Shown here one piece after another: positions 62,736-64,000 of a stretch of 64,000 nucleotides of DNA. Position numbers and translations under genes: made by a program. The notes beneath the pieces were generated by a model. That model saw nothing but the letters and a program-made list of their open reading frames with translations, was not told the DNA's origin and did no database searches. This DNA comes from Lentimonas sp. CC4 (GTDB lineage: Bacteria > Verrucomicrobiota > Verrucomicrobiia > Opitutales > Coraliomargaritaceae): positions 682,001-746,000 of the forward strand of contig NZ_CACVBO010000002.1 in NCBI RefSeq assembly GCF_902728235.1, given 5' to 3'. Within the stretch, counting starts at the first letter, position 1, and every line of letters starts with the position of its first letter.

Positions 62736-64000
62736 CTATTCCGAGATCGGCTCGAAGATGATAGCCTTTAGGTTGAAGAGGGCTTTGCCTTTGTTCTCTC
62801 CGAACCCGACGATCGCTTCAACGGTGCCCACTTGATTCAGGTTAATGGTGCCTGCCTCCAGTAATTGAAAGTCTTCCCATTTTTTAGTAGCTGGCACTTT
62901 AGCCGATAGCGACTGCTTGCCCACCTTGAGCAACACATCGCTGCCGTCGTAGCCTTTAGCACAGGAATAGAGATACTTGACTGCATACGTGCCTGGAGCT
63001 GGGACATTGAGCGTCCATGAGGCAGAGTCCTTTGGATCTGTCCAGAAACCGATGTAGCTGTTATCCTGAAGCTGAAGCGTGCCACCTTTTAGTTTGGCAC
63101 CGGAGGCTTGAAGCATGAGCTCATCACCCTTCAATCCAAGGTCGACCGAAGGTGCGGCTTCCACCTGCTGAAGGCCGCTGTATTTAATGCGTAGCACCGT
63201 GGCTTGTGGCGTCTGTGTTGCCTTGGAAAGATCGATTTTCAAAGCACCCTTCCCTGCGCTTGATGGTAAAGGTGCGCCAGCATAGCTGAAAGCCTCAATG
63301 GACTCGGCCTGCAAGCCATTGACCTCAAGCGCGCCACCTTTGGGCCAGTTAAATATATATGCGAAGATCTCGCCTTGTTCGGGAGTCGACGCCTCGGATT
63401 GTGAGACTTTACCCCAGTTTTGCTGCGGTAGGTCGATATACTTTGTGCCCCAGACTGCATCTTGGTGCGCCGCATTCCACGCTCCCATTTGGAGGAGCAG
63501 ATCGGTTGAACCTTGTGGCCATGAGCCATCGGCATACGGGCCGATATTGAGCAGTAAATTGCCGCCCTTCGTATTGATATCAATCTGCTTCTGCACGAGT
63601 GTGTCGATGTCCTTCCATTTGGTATCACTCTCTTTGTAGCCCCACGAGTGGTTCACCGTCCAGCACGCTTCCCAGAAGTGATCGAGCGCAGCACCAGGCG
63701 TGGAGTTCTCGGGCGTGCCGTAGTCCTTCTTAAACGTCTTACGTTTCGCCACACGATTGTTGATAATCATGTCAGGGCTCAATTCGCGGAGATAGTTGTA
63801 GAGATCGACGCCGTCATCCATCGTCCACCATTTGACCCAATCGCCATCAAACCACATGATTGCTGGATCGTAATTATCAATCAGCTCTTTGAGCTGCGCT
63901 TTCATGTAAGTCACGTAGCCCTCTTTATCGTTCATTGGCGTTTGGTTGTGAGCCTTCTCGGTAATCTGCGAAGGATGGTGCCAGTCGATAATCGAATAAT
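62736..64000 (-). CDS. GH29 alpha-L-fucosidase, partial (start lies beyond the window)
   Basis: The reading frame stays open to the window edge. Upstream of the internal ATG at 63935 it reads YSIIDWHHPSQITEKAH, a GH29 signature, so the true start is outside. MWFDGDW follows; its Asp (codon 63846-63848) is the expected nucleophile for retaining hydrolysis of alpha-L-fucosides. LLLNIGPYADGSWP is the usual end of the catalytic domain. A C-terminal beta domain follows, then a second beta-sandwich (about the last 140 residues: GFWTDPKDSASWTLNVPAPGTYAVKYLYS) resembling a carbohydrate-binding module. It is the clearest pointer that the locus targets a fucose-containing glycan. Confidence 0.92.
   Translation of the reverse strand, partial: YSIIDWHHPSQITEKAHNQTPMNDKEGYVTYMKAQLKELIDNYDPAIMWFDGDWVKWWTMDDGVDLYNYLRELSPDMIINNRVAKRKTFKKDYGTPENSTPGAALDHFWEACWTVNHSWGYKESDTKWKDIDTLVQKQIDINTKGGNLLLNIGPYADGSWPQGSTDLLLQMGAWNAAHQDAVWGTKYIDLPQQNWGKVSQSEASTPEQGEIFAYIFNWPKGGALEVNGLQAESIEAFSYAGAPLPSSAGKGALKIDLSKATQTPQATVLRIKYSGLQQVEAAPSVDLGLKGDELMLQASGAKLKGGTLQLQDNSYIGFWTDPKDSASWTLNVPAPGTYAVKYLYSCAKGYDGSDVLLKVGKQSLSAKVPATKKWEDFQLLEAGTINLNQVGTVEAIVGFGENKGKALFNLKAIIFEPISE

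Overview
The window looks like a chromosomal segment of a marine, polysaccharide-degrading member of the Verrucomicrobiota, most likely Opitutae/Puniceicoccales (Coraliomargarita/Lentimonas-like). This is inferred from gene content: nine intact formylglycine-type sulfatases plus a decayed one, GH29, GH141, GH116 and GH172-type enzymes, PEP-CTERM proteins, DUF1501/DUF1553/DUF1800 families and many palindromic extragenic repeats. No rRNA, tRNA or CRISPR array was recognised.

Layout. 1-8.8 kb (+ strand): sulfatase, GH172-like (DUF2961) enzyme, GH141-like beta-helix protein with a C-terminal PDZ domain, second sulfatase, and a sulfatase pseudogene cut off at the 3' end of a Xer-type tyrosine recombinase that has a dif-like palindrome just upstream. 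10.5-15.5 kb: DUF6786-like lipoprotein, then a NarL-type response regulator and a large sensor kinase. 15.5-24.7 kb (- strand): a tight six-gene operon (c-type-cytochrome DUF1549/DUF1553 protein, Tat-exported DUF1501 protein, DUF2231/cytochrome/LRR membrane protein, beta-propeller, SDR dehydrogenase, aldose 1-epimerase), divergent from an AraC regulator. 25.8-28.5 kb: a large ~101-bp tandem repeat array followed by CGCG-rich palindromes. 28.9-30.2 kb: an AT-rich run of small ORFs separated by two related attC-like sites, the best candidate for an undescribed system (an integron-type cassette cluster without a visible integrase). 30.2-32.4 kb: DUF2959 lipoprotein, NodB-type deacetylase and PAP2 membrane protein. 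32.9-41 kb: five sulfatases in two - strand operons. 41.4-47.8 kb: DUF1800, DUF1501, a pseudopilin-like protein and a PEP-CTERM protein. 47.8-48.7 kb: tandem repeats and a MITE-like element. 48.7-64 kb: sulfatase, PEP-CTERM protein, two Tat-exported GH116-like enzymes, a second GH141-like protein, sulfatase, and a GH29 alpha-L-fucosidase that runs off the window edge.

How it fits together (inference): the sulfatases fall into three sequence groups and act in the cell envelope with fucosidase-type hydrolases. Together they probably desulfate and depolymerise a sulfated, fucose-containing algal polysaccharide. The released sugars could be handled by the epimerase/SDR/cytochrome operon under AraC control. 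No SusC/SusD pair, transporter or formylglycine-generating enzyme is encoded here, so those functions must lie elsewhere. Intergenic regions between catabolic genes are repeatedly occupied by related palindromic elements, and one repeat type has entered two sulfatase coding sequences in frame.
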